The notes beneath the pieces were generated by a model, which searched no databases, was not told where the DNA came from, and worked only from the letters and a program-made list of their open reading frames with translations. A stretch of DNA of 64,000 nt from Catenuloplanes indicus (GTDB lineage: Bacteria; Actinomycetota; Actinomycetes; Mycobacteriales; Micromonosporaceae). The DNA lies in contig NZ_JAUSUZ010000001.1 of the NCBI RefSeq assembly GCF_030813715.1, positions 3,162,001-3,226,000 of the forward strand, written 5' to 3'. Made by a program: the position numbers and the translations under genes. Of this stretch, positions 37,279 to 45,815 are shown piece after piece (positions within the stretch are counted from its first letter, which is position 1; the number at the start of each line of letters is the position of its first letter).

Positions 37279-38499
37279 TCAGAGCTGGGCGGGTGATGCG
37301 GGCTGGTGGTCGGTCAGGTTGCGGAGGTGGCGGAGGGGGGAGCGGAGCAGGGTGGCCGGGATGGCGGTGGCGAAGAGGGCGAAGAGGAGCAGTGTCGGGC
37401 GGGTGCCGATCAGGCCGGCCAGGGTACCGGCGGTCAGGCCGCCGAGGGGGATGGCGCCCCAGGAGACGAAGCGGACCGTGGCCATCACCCGGGAGAGCAT
37501 TCCCGGTGGGCTGGTGACCTGGCGATAGGTGCGGGTGACCACGCTGCTCACCACCACGGCACCGCCGAAGATCAGGTTGCCGAGTGCGAACGCGGCGTAG
37601 CCCCAGGGGCCGGTGCCGAGTGGGATGAGCGCGGCTCCGGCAATCATGACGAAGCCGGTCAGCAGCAGGGTCCGCGCGGTGCCGATCGCGTTCGTGATGC
37701 GGGTGGTGAGCGCGGCGCCGAGCAGGGTGCCGGCGCCGTCCGCGGCCAGCAGCACGCCGACCAGGCCGGGTGAGGCGTTCAAGTCGCGCACCAGGTAGAG
37801 CGCGAAGAGGGCGTGGTAGGCGCCGTTGATCGTGTTGATCACGGTGGCCTCCCACATGCAGGGACCGATGATCGGGTGGCCGGTCACGTACCGCCAGCCC
37901 TCGCGGATCTGCGCGACCACCGCGGCCCGGCCGTCCGGCGCCTCGGCCGGGCGGTGCGGCAGCGTGCGCAGCAGGGCGGCGGAGGCGAGATAGCTGGCCG
38001 CGTCGACGAGCAGCGTGGGTACGGCGCCGAGCAGCTGCACGATGACGCCACCGGCGGACGGGCCGCCGAGCAGCGTGGCCGCGTGCGTACCGGAGACCAG
38101 GCTGTTGCGGCTCTGCAACTGGTCGGCCGGCACGATCGAGACCAGGAACGCCGAGTTCGCCACGTCGAAGATCACGTTGGCGAAGCTGGTCACCAGCGCG
38201 ACCGCGACCAGCTGGCCGACCGTGAGCACACCGGCCCACCAGGCGAGCGGCACGGACACCACGGCCGCGAACCGGGCCAGGTCCGCGCCGACCTGGGCGG
38301 TGCGCAGCGGCAGCCGCCGGACCAGCACCCCGGCGGGCAGGCCGATCACGATCCAGGCGACGTACTGCGCGGCCGCGATCAGCCCCATCTGGAACGGTGT
38401 GGCGTCCAGCGCGACCAGCGCGGTCAGCGGCAGCGCCACGGCGCCGATCGCGGTGCCGGTCTGGCTGGTGGTCATCGCGGCGTACCAGCGCGCGAACAT
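37279..38499 (-). CDS. Major facilitator superfamily transporter (EntS/MFS_3-like)
   Basis: 406 aa with about twelve membrane segments and a central cytoplasmic loop (AEAPDGRAAVVAQIREGWRYV). The N-terminal pattern FARWYAAMTTSQTGTAIGAVALPL and the DQLQSRNSLVSGTHAATLLGGPSAGG stretch are those of actinobacterial MFS_3 exporters. It is likely to pump a drug or secondary metabolite out of the cell. It is divergent from the HxlR-redoxin gene across 53 bp that contain a 27-bp palindrome, so it is probably controlled by that regulator. Confidence 0.88.
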   Translation of the reverse strand: MFARWYAAMTTSQTGTAIGAVALPLTALVALDATPFQMGLIAAAQYVAWIVIGLPAGVLVRRLPLRTAQVGADLARFAAVVSVPLAWWAGVLTVGQLVAVALVTSFANVIFDVANSAFLVSIVPADQLQSRNSLVSGTHAATLLGGPSAGGVIVQLLGAVPTLLVDAASYLASAALLRTLPHRPAEAPDGRAAVVAQIREGWRYVTGHPIIGPCMWEATVINTINGAYHALFALYLVRDLNASPGLVGVLLAADGAGTLLGAALTTRITNAIGTARTLLLTGFVMIAGAALIPLGTGPWGYAAFALGNLIFGGAVVVSSVVTRTYRQVTSPPGMLSRVMATVRFVSWGAIPLGGLTAGTLAGLIGTRPTLLLFALFATAIPATLLRSPLRHLRNLTDHQPASPAQL

Positions 38500-38514
38500 G
38501 GCGCCCCCGGAATG

Positions 38515-38541
38515 TAGTTAGTTCCAATTTGGAACTCACTA
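38515..38541. promoter_or_regulatory. 27-bp palindromic operator between MFS and HxlR genes
   Basis: TAGT-AGTTCCAA-T-TTGGAACT-ACTA pairs across its whole length except two unpaired bases and the centre. A -10-like TATAGT (38540-38545) overlaps its right end, 7 bases before the GTG of the HxlR gene, so that mRNA may be leaderless and blocked when the site is bound. It probably autoregulates the HxlR gene and represses the MFS pump. Confidence 0.75.
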
Positions 38542-38552
38542 TAGTGGGAGGC

Positions 38553-39425
38553 GTGAAGCGGGAGGAACTGTCGGATGCCGACTGCGGGATCGCGCAGGCG
38601 CTCGGCGTGCTCGGCGACTGGTGGACGTTCCTGCTCGTGCGCGACGTGGCCGGTGGCGTCACCCGGTTCGACGCGCTGCAGCGTGAGTTGGGCATGAGCC
38701 GCCGCGCGCTGACCGAACGGCTGGCCGGGCTGGTCGCGCACGGCGTACTGGCGAAGCGGGCCTACTCCGCGCACCCGCCGCGCTTCGACTACCTGCTCAC
38801 CGCGAAGGGCGAGGCGCTGCTCCCGGTGCTGGTCGCGCTGCAGGACTGGGGCACGCGGCACGTGCTCGGCGACGGCACGCTGACCGCGGACGGCGGCGAC
38901 GCGGAGGTGCGCCGCGCGGAGGGCCTGGTCGGCCGCCGCCTCCCGGACCTGGAGATCAAGGACCGGAGCGGCGCGGCGGTACGGCCGGCCGAGCCCGGCG
39001 AGTGGACCGTGCTGTTCTTCTTCCCGGGCGCGTTCGCACCGGCCGATGCGCACGCGTACCCGCCGGGCTGGGGTGACATCCCGGGTACCCGCGGCTGCAC
39101 GCTGGAGACGCGCACCTACGCGGACCGGCACGCCGCGTTCGCCACGGCGGGTGTGCGCGTGCACGGCGTCAGCACCCAGCGGCCGGACCAGCTGGCCGCC
39201 TACTCCGCCTGGGCGGAGCTGCCCTACCCGCTGCTGTCCGATCCGGACGCGCGGCTCGCGGCCGCGCTCCAGCTGCCCACGTTCCGGGTCGCGGGCGCGG
39301 ACCGGTTCAAGCGGCTGACGCTGCTGGCCGACCCGAAACTGACCGTCCGGGCCGTGCAGTTCCCGGTGAGCGACCCGGCCGGGTCGGTGGACGAGATGCT
39401 GGAGCGGGCCCGCCGTACCCTCTGA
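38553..39425 (+). CDS. HxlR-family regulator fused to a redoxin (peroxiredoxin-like) domain
   Basis: 290 aa, GTG start. Residues 1-105 form a winged helix of the HxlR type: CGIAQALGVLGDWWTFLLVRDVAGGVTRFDALQRELGMSRRALTERLAGLV, with wing PPRFDYLLTAKGEALLPVL. Residues ~125-285 are an AhpC/TSA-like thioredoxin fold (LPDLEIKDRSG, EWTVLFFFPGAF, TRGCTLETRTYADRHAAF, YPLLSDPDARLAAAL). GCT holds a candidate peroxidatic Cys; a second Cys often found three residues on is Arg here. The fusion suggests a repressor that senses peroxide or electrophiles through its own redox domain. It is divergent from an MFS pump. Confidence 0.87.
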   Translation: MKREELSDADCGIAQALGVLGDWWTFLLVRDVAGGVTRFDALQRELGMSRRALTERLAGLVAHGVLAKRAYSAHPPRFDYLLTAKGEALLPVLVALQDWGTRHVLGDGTLTADGGDAEVRRAEGLVGRRLPDLEIKDRSGAAVRPAEPGEWTVLFFFPGAFAPADAHAYPPGWGDIPGTRGCTLETRTYADRHAAFATAGVRVHGVSTQRPDQLAAYSAWAELPYPLLSDPDARLAAALQLPTFRVAGADRFKRLTLLADPKLTVRAVQFPVSDPAGSVDEMLERARRTL

Positions 39426-39511
39426 TGGTCTTTTGTGGACTGTGTCAAGAAAGGCACTATGCTTGCCGGGTCCATCCGGCCCGCACCACTGACCCTGCGA
39501 AGGACGCGCAC

Positions 39512-40270
39512 GTGGACACGTCGGCACCCCAGACGGCCAGGATCTGGAACTATCTGCTCGGCGGCACGGACAACTTCGCGGCCGATCGCGCGGTCGGCGA
39601 CGAGATCCTGGCGAACCTGCCGCAGCTGGCGGAGAACGCGCGGCTGTCCCGTGCCTACCTGGCCCGGGTGACCCGGTGGCTGACCGCGGAGGTGGGCGTC
39701 CGCCAGTTCCTGGACATCGGCACCGGCCTGCCCACGGCGGAGAACACGCACACGGTCGCGCAGTCGGTCGCGCCGGACGCACGGATCGTCTACGTCGACC
39801 ATGACCCGCTGGTGCTGGCGCAGGCGCGCGCGCTGCTGGACAGCACGCCCGAGGGCGCCACGGCGTACGTGCACGCCGACCTCCGCGACCCGGCCACGAT
39901 CCTGGCCGAGGCCGCGAAGACGCTGGATCTGACGCGGCCGGTCGCGCTGTTCCTGATGGGCATCCTCGGGCACGTGGAGCGCGACGACGAGGCCAAGCAG
40001 CTGATCGACACGTACCTGGCGGCGCTGCCGCCGGGGAGCTGGTTCGCGATGTACGACGGCAGCGACACCAGCCCGGAGAACACCGAGGCGGTCCGGATCT
40101 GGAACCTCTCGGCGAACCCGAAGTACCACCTGCGCACGCCGGAACGGATCGCCGCGCTCTTCGACGGTCTGGAGCTGGCCGAGCCGGGCGTCGTCCCGGT
40201 CACCCGGTGGCGGCCGGAGACCGACGCGCCCGCGATCGACCAGTACGGCGCGGTCGGGCGCAAACCGTAG
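39512..40270 (+). CDS. SAM-dependent methyltransferase, DUF574 family
   Basis: 252 aa. The GTG at 39512 (AAGGA upstream) is preferred to the open frame from 39425, which overlaps the previous stop. Family strings: TARIWNYLLGGTDNFAADRAVGDEIL, ENARLSRAYLARVTRWL, FLDIGTGLPTAENTH (SAM site), IVYVDHDPLVLAQARALL, DLRDPATILA and ALFLMGILGHV. This is the actinomycete-specific SAM methyltransferase family PF04672; substrates are unknown. It sits 4 bp before an XRE/DUF5753 regulator gene, a common pairing in actinomycetes. Confidence 0.9.
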   Translation: MDTSAPQTARIWNYLLGGTDNFAADRAVGDEILANLPQLAENARLSRAYLARVTRWLTAEVGVRQFLDIGTGLPTAENTHTVAQSVAPDARIVYVDHDPLVLAQARALLDSTPEGATAYVHADLRDPATILAEAAKTLDLTRPVALFLMGILGHVERDDEAKQLIDTYLAALPPGSWFAMYDGSDTSPENTEAVRIWNLSANPKYHLRTPERIAALFDGLELAEPGVVPVTRWRPETDAPAIDQYGAVGRKP

Positions 40271-40274
40271 CACC

Positions 40275-41159
40275 GTGAGCACACCGTCACGACACACCGG
40301 CGGACCGGGCGAGGGCACCGGCCCGACGGTCAGCCGCATGCAGCTCGGCTCCCGGCTGCGCGCGCTGCGGATCGCCGCGGACGTCACACGCGAGGCCGCG
40401 GGCTACTCGATCCGCGCGTCCGAGTCGAAGATCAGCCGGATGGAGCTGGGCCGGGTCGGCTTCAAGGAGCGCGACGTCACCGACCTGCTCACGCTCTACG
40501 GCGTGGCCGAACCGGACCAGGCCGAGCTGCTCGCGCTGGCCCGGGAGGCGAACCGGCCCGGCTGGTGGCAGGCGTACTCGGACGTGCTGCCGGCCTGGTT
40601 CCTCAACTACCTCGACCTGGAGCAGGCCGCGGAGCTGATCCGCAGCTACGAGATCCAGTTCGTGCCGGGCCTGCTGCAGACCGAGGCGTACGCGCGCGCC
40701 GTGATCTCGATCGGGCACGGCCGCAGCACCAAGCGGGAGATCGACCGCCGCGTCGAGCTGCGGATGGCCCGGCAGACCATGCTCACCCGGCCCGGCGGGC
40801 CGCGGCTGTGGGCGGTGCTGGACGAGGCCGTGCTGCTGCGCCCGATGGGCAACCGCGCGATCCACCGCGAGCAGCTCGAGGCACTGCTGAAGCTGACCGA
40901 GGCACCGGCCGTACGGCTGCAGGTGGTGCCGTTCAGCGCGGGCGGTCACGCGGCGGCCGGCGGCGCGTTCAGCATTCTGCGGTTCGCGCTCGAGGAGGTG
41001 CCGGACGTGGTGTTCCTGGAGCAGCTGACCGGCAGCCTCTACCTGGACCGCCCGGAGGACGTCGACGAGTACGCGGCCGCCGCCGGCCGCCTCTTCATCG
41101 ACGCCACCACCCCGGAACGCACCGCCGACGTCATCCACCGGGCGCTGCGCGAGCTCTGA
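40275..41159 (+). CDS. XRE-family regulator with DUF5753 domain
   Basis: 294 aa, GTG start, coupled to the methyltransferase (4-bp gap, no ribosome site of its own). The helix-turn-helix lies at ~22-78 (LGSRLRALRIAADVTREAAGYSIRASESKISRMELGR). The DUF5753 part follows: WFLNYLDLEQAAELIRSYEIQFVPGLLQTEAYARAV, RQTMLTRPGGPRLWAVLDEAVL, RLQVVPFSAGGHAA and FSILRF. Hundreds of such regulators occur in streptomycetes and relatives, often with a small DUF397 protein, which is absent here. Confidence 0.9.
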   Translation: MSTPSRHTGGPGEGTGPTVSRMQLGSRLRALRIAADVTREAAGYSIRASESKISRMELGRVGFKERDVTDLLTLYGVAEPDQAELLALAREANRPGWWQAYSDVLPAWFLNYLDLEQAAELIRSYEIQFVPGLLQTEAYARAVISIGHGRSTKREIDRRVELRMARQTMLTRPGGPRLWAVLDEAVLLRPMGNRAIHREQLEALLKLTEAPAVRLQVVPFSAGGHAAAGGAFSILRFALEEVPDVVFLEQLTGSLYLDRPEDVDEYAAAAGRLFIDATTPERTADVIHRALREL

Positions 41160-41303
41160 AGCGATCACGAGCCGGTCCCGGTCCCGCCGTGGTCCGGTTC
41201 CGCCGCTCCCGCCGGAGACCGGTCGGCCGTGGCCGGCCTCCCTGCCACTTCCGGCCCACGCGCGAAACCCCCGCTCAGTCGCGAACGCCGGCTCAAGACC
41301 TGG

Positions 41304-42584
41304 TCATAGGGTGCGCGGATCCACCGTCTCCACCGGTTCCGGCGCGTCGTCCGGTCCGGCCGGTCGCGTGCCCGGCGGGGTCCGGTCCGGCGTCGGCTCG
41401 CCGCTCGGGTGGTCGAAGAGGTAGCGCAACGCCGTGTTCAGCACCGCCAGCACCGGCACCGCGACCAGCGTGCCGACCACACCCGCCAGCACCGCGCCGG
41501 ACGCGATGGCGAGGATGACGGCCAGCGGGTGCAGCGCCACCGCCCGGCCCATGATCAGCGGCTGCAGGATGTGGCCCTCCAGCTGCTGCACCGCGATCAC
41601 GATGCCGAGCACGATCAGCGCGCTGAACGGGCCCTGCGCGACCAGCGCCACCAGCACCGCGACCGCACCGGTGACGGTGGCGCCGATCACCGGGACGAAC
41701 GCGCCGAGGAAGACCAGCGCGGTCAGCGGCAGCGCCAGCGGGATGTGCATGACGGCCAGGCCGACGCCGATGCCGACCGCGTCCACGAACGCGACGAACA
41801 CGGTGGCACGCACGTACGAGACCAGCGTGTGCCATGAGTAGTGACCGGCGCGCGCGACCGGGAGCCGGGCGCCCTCCGGCAGCAGCCGGCACAGGAACGA
41901 CCACATCGCGCCGCCGTCGCGGACCATGAAGAACAGCGTGAACAGCACCAGGAAGAAGCCGGTGACCATCTCGCCCACGGTCGCGGCGGTGCTGATCGCA
42001 CCGGTGGTGAGCGCGCCCTGGTTACCGGAGATCTGCTGTTGCAGCGCCTCCACGTAGCCGTTGAGCTGGCTCTGCGACAGGTGCAGCGGCCCGTCCGTGA
42101 GCCACGCCTGCACCTCGTCGATGCCGTCGCCGACCTGGGTGGCGAGGTCGTCGTACTGCGCGATGAACGTCTGGACGATCAGGCCGAGCCCGCCGAACAC
42201 GCCGACCAGCGCGGCCAGCAGCACCAGCACGGCCGCGAACGACCGGTTGACGCCGCGCCGGCGCAGCCAGGCCGCGATCGGCTCGAACAGCGCGGCCAGC
42301 AACAGCGCGACCGCGACCGGGATGATCACCACGCGGAGCAGCCCGATCACCCGGAACAGCAGGTAGGCGGCCGCGACGAAGAGAATGATCCGCCAGGCCC
42401 AGGACCCGGCGATCCGCACGCCGCGCGGCACCAGATCGTCCGTGGTCGGCGCCGGTTCCATCACCACGACCGGCGGCAGGTCGGGGGTGGGCTGGGACGG
42501 GACGAACGGCGGCGGCGCCGCCTCCCGGACGCGGTCCGCGAGCACGGACCTGGCCCGGCGGCGAACGGTGTTGACCCACGACAT
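41304..42584 (-). CDS. AI-2E family transporter (TqsA/PerM-like)
   Basis: 426 aa. The Pro-rich cytoplasmic N-terminus (about 1-60) is followed by about eight helices, with the family signature GAFVPVIGATVTGAVAVLVALVAQGPFSALIVLGIVIAVQQLEGHILQPLIMGRAVALHPLAV. Members export small molecules or ions; autoinducer-2 export is proven only for one enterobacterial member and should not be assumed. Single gene with a short C-terminal tail ending in acidic residues. Confidence 0.92.
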   Translation of the reverse strand: MSWVNTVRRRARSVLADRVREAAPPPFVPSQPTPDLPPVVVMEPAPTTDDLVPRGVRIAGSWAWRIILFVAAAYLLFRVIGLLRVVIIPVAVALLLAALFEPIAAWLRRRGVNRSFAAVLVLLAALVGVFGGLGLIVQTFIAQYDDLATQVGDGIDEVQAWLTDGPLHLSQSQLNGYVEALQQQISGNQGALTTGAISTAATVGEMVTGFFLVLFTLFFMVRDGGAMWSFLCRLLPEGARLPVARAGHYSWHTLVSYVRATVFVAFVDAVGIGVGLAVMHIPLALPLTALVFLGAFVPVIGATVTGAVAVLVALVAQGPFSALIVLGIVIAVQQLEGHILQPLIMGRAVALHPLAVILAIASGAVLAGVVGTLVAVPVLAVLNTALRYLFDHPSGEPTPDRTPPGTRPAGPDDAPEPVETVDPRTL

Positions 42585-42647
42585 GGCGACTCCTTACAGC
42601 GCGGTGTGCACTGCGTACCCACGCGATGACGTGCGAAAACACCCGAG

Positions 42648-44426
42648 TCAGGACTCCGTGGCACGTTCCCGGCGCAGGTATTCGGCGGCGCGGCGAGCGA
42701 TGTCGCCGCCCTCGGCATCCAGCGCGGCGAACATCGGCGCGATCGTGTCGTCGTCCCGCAGCGGCGGCAGCAGCGGGACGGCCGGGTCGGTGAGCACGTC
42801 GAGCACCACCGGGCGGTCGGCCGCGAGCGCCTCGTCCCACGCCGCGTCCAGCGCGTCCGGGTGGCCCACCCGGATGCCGTGCAGGCCGAGCAGTCCGGCC
42901 CAGCCGGAGTACGGCACGTCCGGGATGTGCTGCGAGTCCGGGAAGCGCGGCTCGCCCTCGGTCTCCCGCTGCTCCCAGCTGACCTCGGCCAGGTCACGGT
43001 TGTTCAGCACGCAGACGACGAAGCGCGGATCGGCCCAGTCCCGCCACCGGGACGCCACCGTGATCAGCTCGGCCAGGCCGCTCATCTGCATGGCGCCGTC
43101 ACCGGCCAGCGCGATCACCGGGCGGTCCGGGCGGGCCAGCTTGGCGGCCAGGCCGTACGGCAGCGCGGAGCCCATCGAGGCCAGCGTGCTGGACAGGTGC
43201 GCGGGCACACCGGCGGGCAGGCGCAGGTGCCGGGCGTACCAGTAGACGACGGAGCCGACGTCCACCGAGACCTGCGCGTTCGCGGGCAGCCGGCCGTTCA
43301 GCGCGCGGACCACCCGCTGTGGGTTGATCGGCTCGGCCGGTGCGTCCGCGCGTTCCCCGGCGATCGCGTGCCAGCGGCGTACCCACGTGTGCACCTGATT
43401 CTGGAAAGGTTTCGGCGGTGCCTCGGGAAGCGCGGCGATCAGCGCGCGCAGCGTCTCGGCCGCGTCGCCGAGCAGCGGCACCTCGACCGGGTAGCGCACG
43501 CCCAGCCGGCGTCCGTCCACATCGATCTGCACCGCGCGGGCCTGCCCCGGCTTCGGGTAGAACTCGGTCCACGGGTCGTTCGTGCCGACCAGCAGCAGCG
43601 TGTCGGCCGCGCGCATCAGCTCCGCGCTCGCGGTCGTGCCCAGGTGGCCCATCACGCCGGTGTGGAACGGCAGCGACTCGTCCAGCACCGGCTTGCCCAG
43701 CAGCGACGCGGCCACGCCCGCGCCCAGCCGCTCGGCCAGCTCGACCACCTCCGCCGCCGCGCCGGCCGCGCCCTGCCCGACCAGGATCGCCACCCGCTCC
43801 CCGGCGGACAGCAGCTTCGCCGCCTCCGCGATGTCCGCCGCGTGCGGGATCAGACGCGCCGGGCGCAGACCCGGGCTGGTGATCAGCACGCCGTGCGACT
43901 GCTCCACCGGGTCGGGCGCGGGCGCGGACTGCACGTCGTGCGGCAGCACCACACAGGTCGGGCTGCGGGTGGCGAGCGCGGTCCGGAACGCCTTGTCGAT
44001 CAGCATCGGCACCTGCTCCGGCGTGTGCGCGGCCTGCACGAACTGCGCGCAGACGTCGCCGAACAACCGGACCAGATCAATTTCCTGCTGGTACGCGCTG
44101 CCGAGCACGGTCGACACCTGCTGCCCGACGATCGCCACCACCGGCTTCCCGTCCAGCTTCGCGTCGTAGAGCCCGTTCAGCAGGTGCACCGCCCCCGGGC
44201 CCTGGGTGGACAGGCACACTCCCGGCTCCCCGGTGTACTTCGCGTGCCCGGACGCCATGAACGCCGCGGTCTCCTCATGCCGCGCCTGCACGAACTCCGG
44301 CCGACCCGCACGCCGGATCGCACCCAGCACCGGATCGATGCCGTCCCCGGGATACCCGAAGACGCGGCTCACCCCCCACGCTTCCAGCCGTTCGACCAGG
44401 ACATCCGAGACGGTCTTGTCAGCCAT
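42648..44426 (-). CDS. Thiamine pyrophosphate enzyme, pyruvate oxidase/dehydrogenase (quinone)-like
   Basis: 592 aa with the three TPP-enzyme domains: N-terminal (WGVSRVFGYPGDGIDPVL, RHEETAAFMASGHAKYTG with catalytic Glu, CLSTQGPGAVHLLNGLYDAK), central FAD-type Rossmann region (ILVGQGAAGAA, LLVGTNDPWTEFYP) and C-terminal TPP site (GDGAMQMSGLAELITVASRW...FVVCVLNNRDLAEV). It fits PoxB-like enzymes that oxidise pyruvate to acetate and CO2, rather than acetolactate synthase, because of YPGDGID and VSWEQRETEGEPRF. It is transcribed alone. Confidence 0.88.
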   Translation of the reverse strand: MADKTVSDVLVERLEAWGVSRVFGYPGDGIDPVLGAIRRAGRPEFVQARHEETAAFMASGHAKYTGEPGVCLSTQGPGAVHLLNGLYDAKLDGKPVVAIVGQQVSTVLGSAYQQEIDLVRLFGDVCAQFVQAAHTPEQVPMLIDKAFRTALATRSPTCVVLPHDVQSAPAPDPVEQSHGVLITSPGLRPARLIPHAADIAEAAKLLSAGERVAILVGQGAAGAAAEVVELAERLGAGVAASLLGKPVLDESLPFHTGVMGHLGTTASAELMRAADTLLLVGTNDPWTEFYPKPGQARAVQIDVDGRRLGVRYPVEVPLLGDAAETLRALIAALPEAPPKPFQNQVHTWVRRWHAIAGERADAPAEPINPQRVVRALNGRLPANAQVSVDVGSVVYWYARHLRLPAGVPAHLSSTLASMGSALPYGLAAKLARPDRPVIALAGDGAMQMSGLAELITVASRWRDWADPRFVVCVLNNRDLAEVSWEQRETEGEPRFPDSQHIPDVPYSGWAGLLGLHGIRVGHPDALDAAWDEALAADRPVVLDVLTDPAVPLLPPLRDDDTIAPMFAALDAEGGDIARRAAEYLRRERATES

Positions 44427-44558
44427 ACCTCGCGCTTACCCCACACCACACGACATATGTGAGGCCGCCGAGCCTCGCTCGCGCACACAGTCGGGCGCTC
44501 CGCACCCGCGGTGACTTCCGGCGGGTGGAGGACCGCACCGGGGCTCGGTGACCACCGC

Positions 44559-44647
44559 GGAACCGGAAGGGAGGAGCGCCAGCGACGACCGGGGCCCGCG
44601 GGAGCATGCGGGAAGCGGCCACGCCGGAAGCGGGAATATCTGCTTCT
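44559..44647 (-). repeat. Dispersed ~88-bp intergenic repeat, copy B
   Basis: Homologous to 5588-5673 and 49064-49153, with the same order of blocks. It ends 6 bases from the TAA of the minus-strand DUF2786 gene, in the same relative position and orientation as copy A. The two direct GGAAGCGG copies at 44611-44632 are clearest here. Confidence 0.8.
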
Positions 44648-44653
44648 GAAGGA

Positions 44654-45805
44654 TTATGACAGCGTGGCCCGGTCGGCCGCGGCGCGTCCCTCGCGCCAGC
44701 CCTCGTCGCTGTCCACGCGGGTGCCGCGGGCGCGTTCGGTGTGCGGGAAGGCGCGGGTCATCGTCTCGTGGACCTGGAGGTCGCGGGAGCGGAGCACCGG
44801 CAGCAGGTCGTCGCCGGACGGGAGCGCGGCGCGGGCCGCCCGGGTCAGGCGTTCGCCGATCCGGCTGGCGAAGGCGACCAGGAAGGACGCGCGGAACGTC
44901 TTCAGGCGGGACTTGCCGGCCTTGCCGCCGGGTGGCTCGGTGCGGGACATCGCTCGTTGCGCCTGGATCAGCAGGGATGCGTGCAGCAGGTCGACCGCGT
45001 CGATGTCGGCGTCGAAGCCGAAGACGGTGGCGAAGCCGAGGTCGGGGGTCCAGACCGCGTGGCAGCGGTTGGCGCGGGCGACCGCGTGCAGCAGTGCGGC
45101 CTTCTCGCTCTCGTAGGGCGCGTCGACCGCGATCCGGCGGGCCAGCGGTACGACGTCGGCGTGGTCCGCGGTGAGCAGCGCCTCGTCCAGGCTGTGCCGG
45201 GTGATCATCTCCTGGGCCTTCGCGGTGTACGCCTCGGCCTCGGCCGGGTAGTCGGTGGACTCGGCCTTGGCCAGCAGCGCACGCACGCGCTCCAGCACCC
45301 GGTTGTCCGACTTCTCCGGATCACGCCGGGGGACGAACGTGCCCGGCGGCGGCATGAGGATCTCGATCGGCGGTAGCGTGCGCAGCACCGTGAGCGTGGA
45401 CAGGATCAGGTCCAGCACGGTCACCCGGTCGGCGCGCAGCCGCCGGCCCAGCTCGGACGGGTAGCCGTCGTCGGCCGGCCACCAGCGCTCCGCGCCGATC
45501 TCCGCGGCCTGCGCGGTCCAGCGCGGATCCGCGGCCGGGGTCCGGTGCAGTTGGGCCGCGGCCGCGTCGGCCACCAGCCGGGCGGCGTCCGGGCCGGAGC
45601 GGCGGGTCACCAGCCGGTGCAGCTCGACCGGCTGCCAGCCGGCGCGGAACAGCCGTTCCGTGGCCTGGCGCAGCGCGGCGGACAGCGCCGGGTCGACCTC
45701 CGCGGGCGGCAGCACGGTCAGCTCGTCCAGGCCGGTCTCGTAGCCGTTCGCGCCGCTCAGGATCGCCCTGATCCGGTCCGCGGCCGAGGTCCCCGTCGTC
45801 GTCAC
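44654..45805 (-). CDS. DUF2786-domain protein
   Basis: 383 aa, GTG start 10 bp after the stop of the repeat-protein gene. The DUF2786 core is VLERVRALLAKAESTDYPAEAEAYTAKAQEMITRHSLDEALL (around residue 165). It is followed by a region (YESEKAALLHAVARANRCHAVW, ATVFGFDADIDAVDLLHASLLIQAQRAM) usually found C-terminal to it. DUF2786 occurs in phage and chromosomal proteins and has no established activity. It ends with a dispersed repeat directly after the stop. Confidence 0.85.
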   Translation of the reverse strand: MTTTGTSAADRIRAILSGANGYETGLDELTVLPPAEVDPALSAALRQATERLFRAGWQPVELHRLVTRRSGPDAARLVADAAAAQLHRTPAADPRWTAQAAEIGAERWWPADDGYPSELGRRLRADRVTVLDLILSTLTVLRTLPPIEILMPPPGTFVPRRDPEKSDNRVLERVRALLAKAESTDYPAEAEAYTAKAQEMITRHSLDEALLTADHADVVPLARRIAVDAPYESEKAALLHAVARANRCHAVWTPDLGFATVFGFDADIDAVDLLHASLLIQAQRAMSRTEPPGGKAGKSRLKTFRASFLVAFASRIGERLTRAARAALPSGDDLLPVLRSRDLQVHETMTRAFPHTERARGTRVDSDEGWREGRAAADRATLS

Positions 45806-45815
45806 GCGGGCAAGG

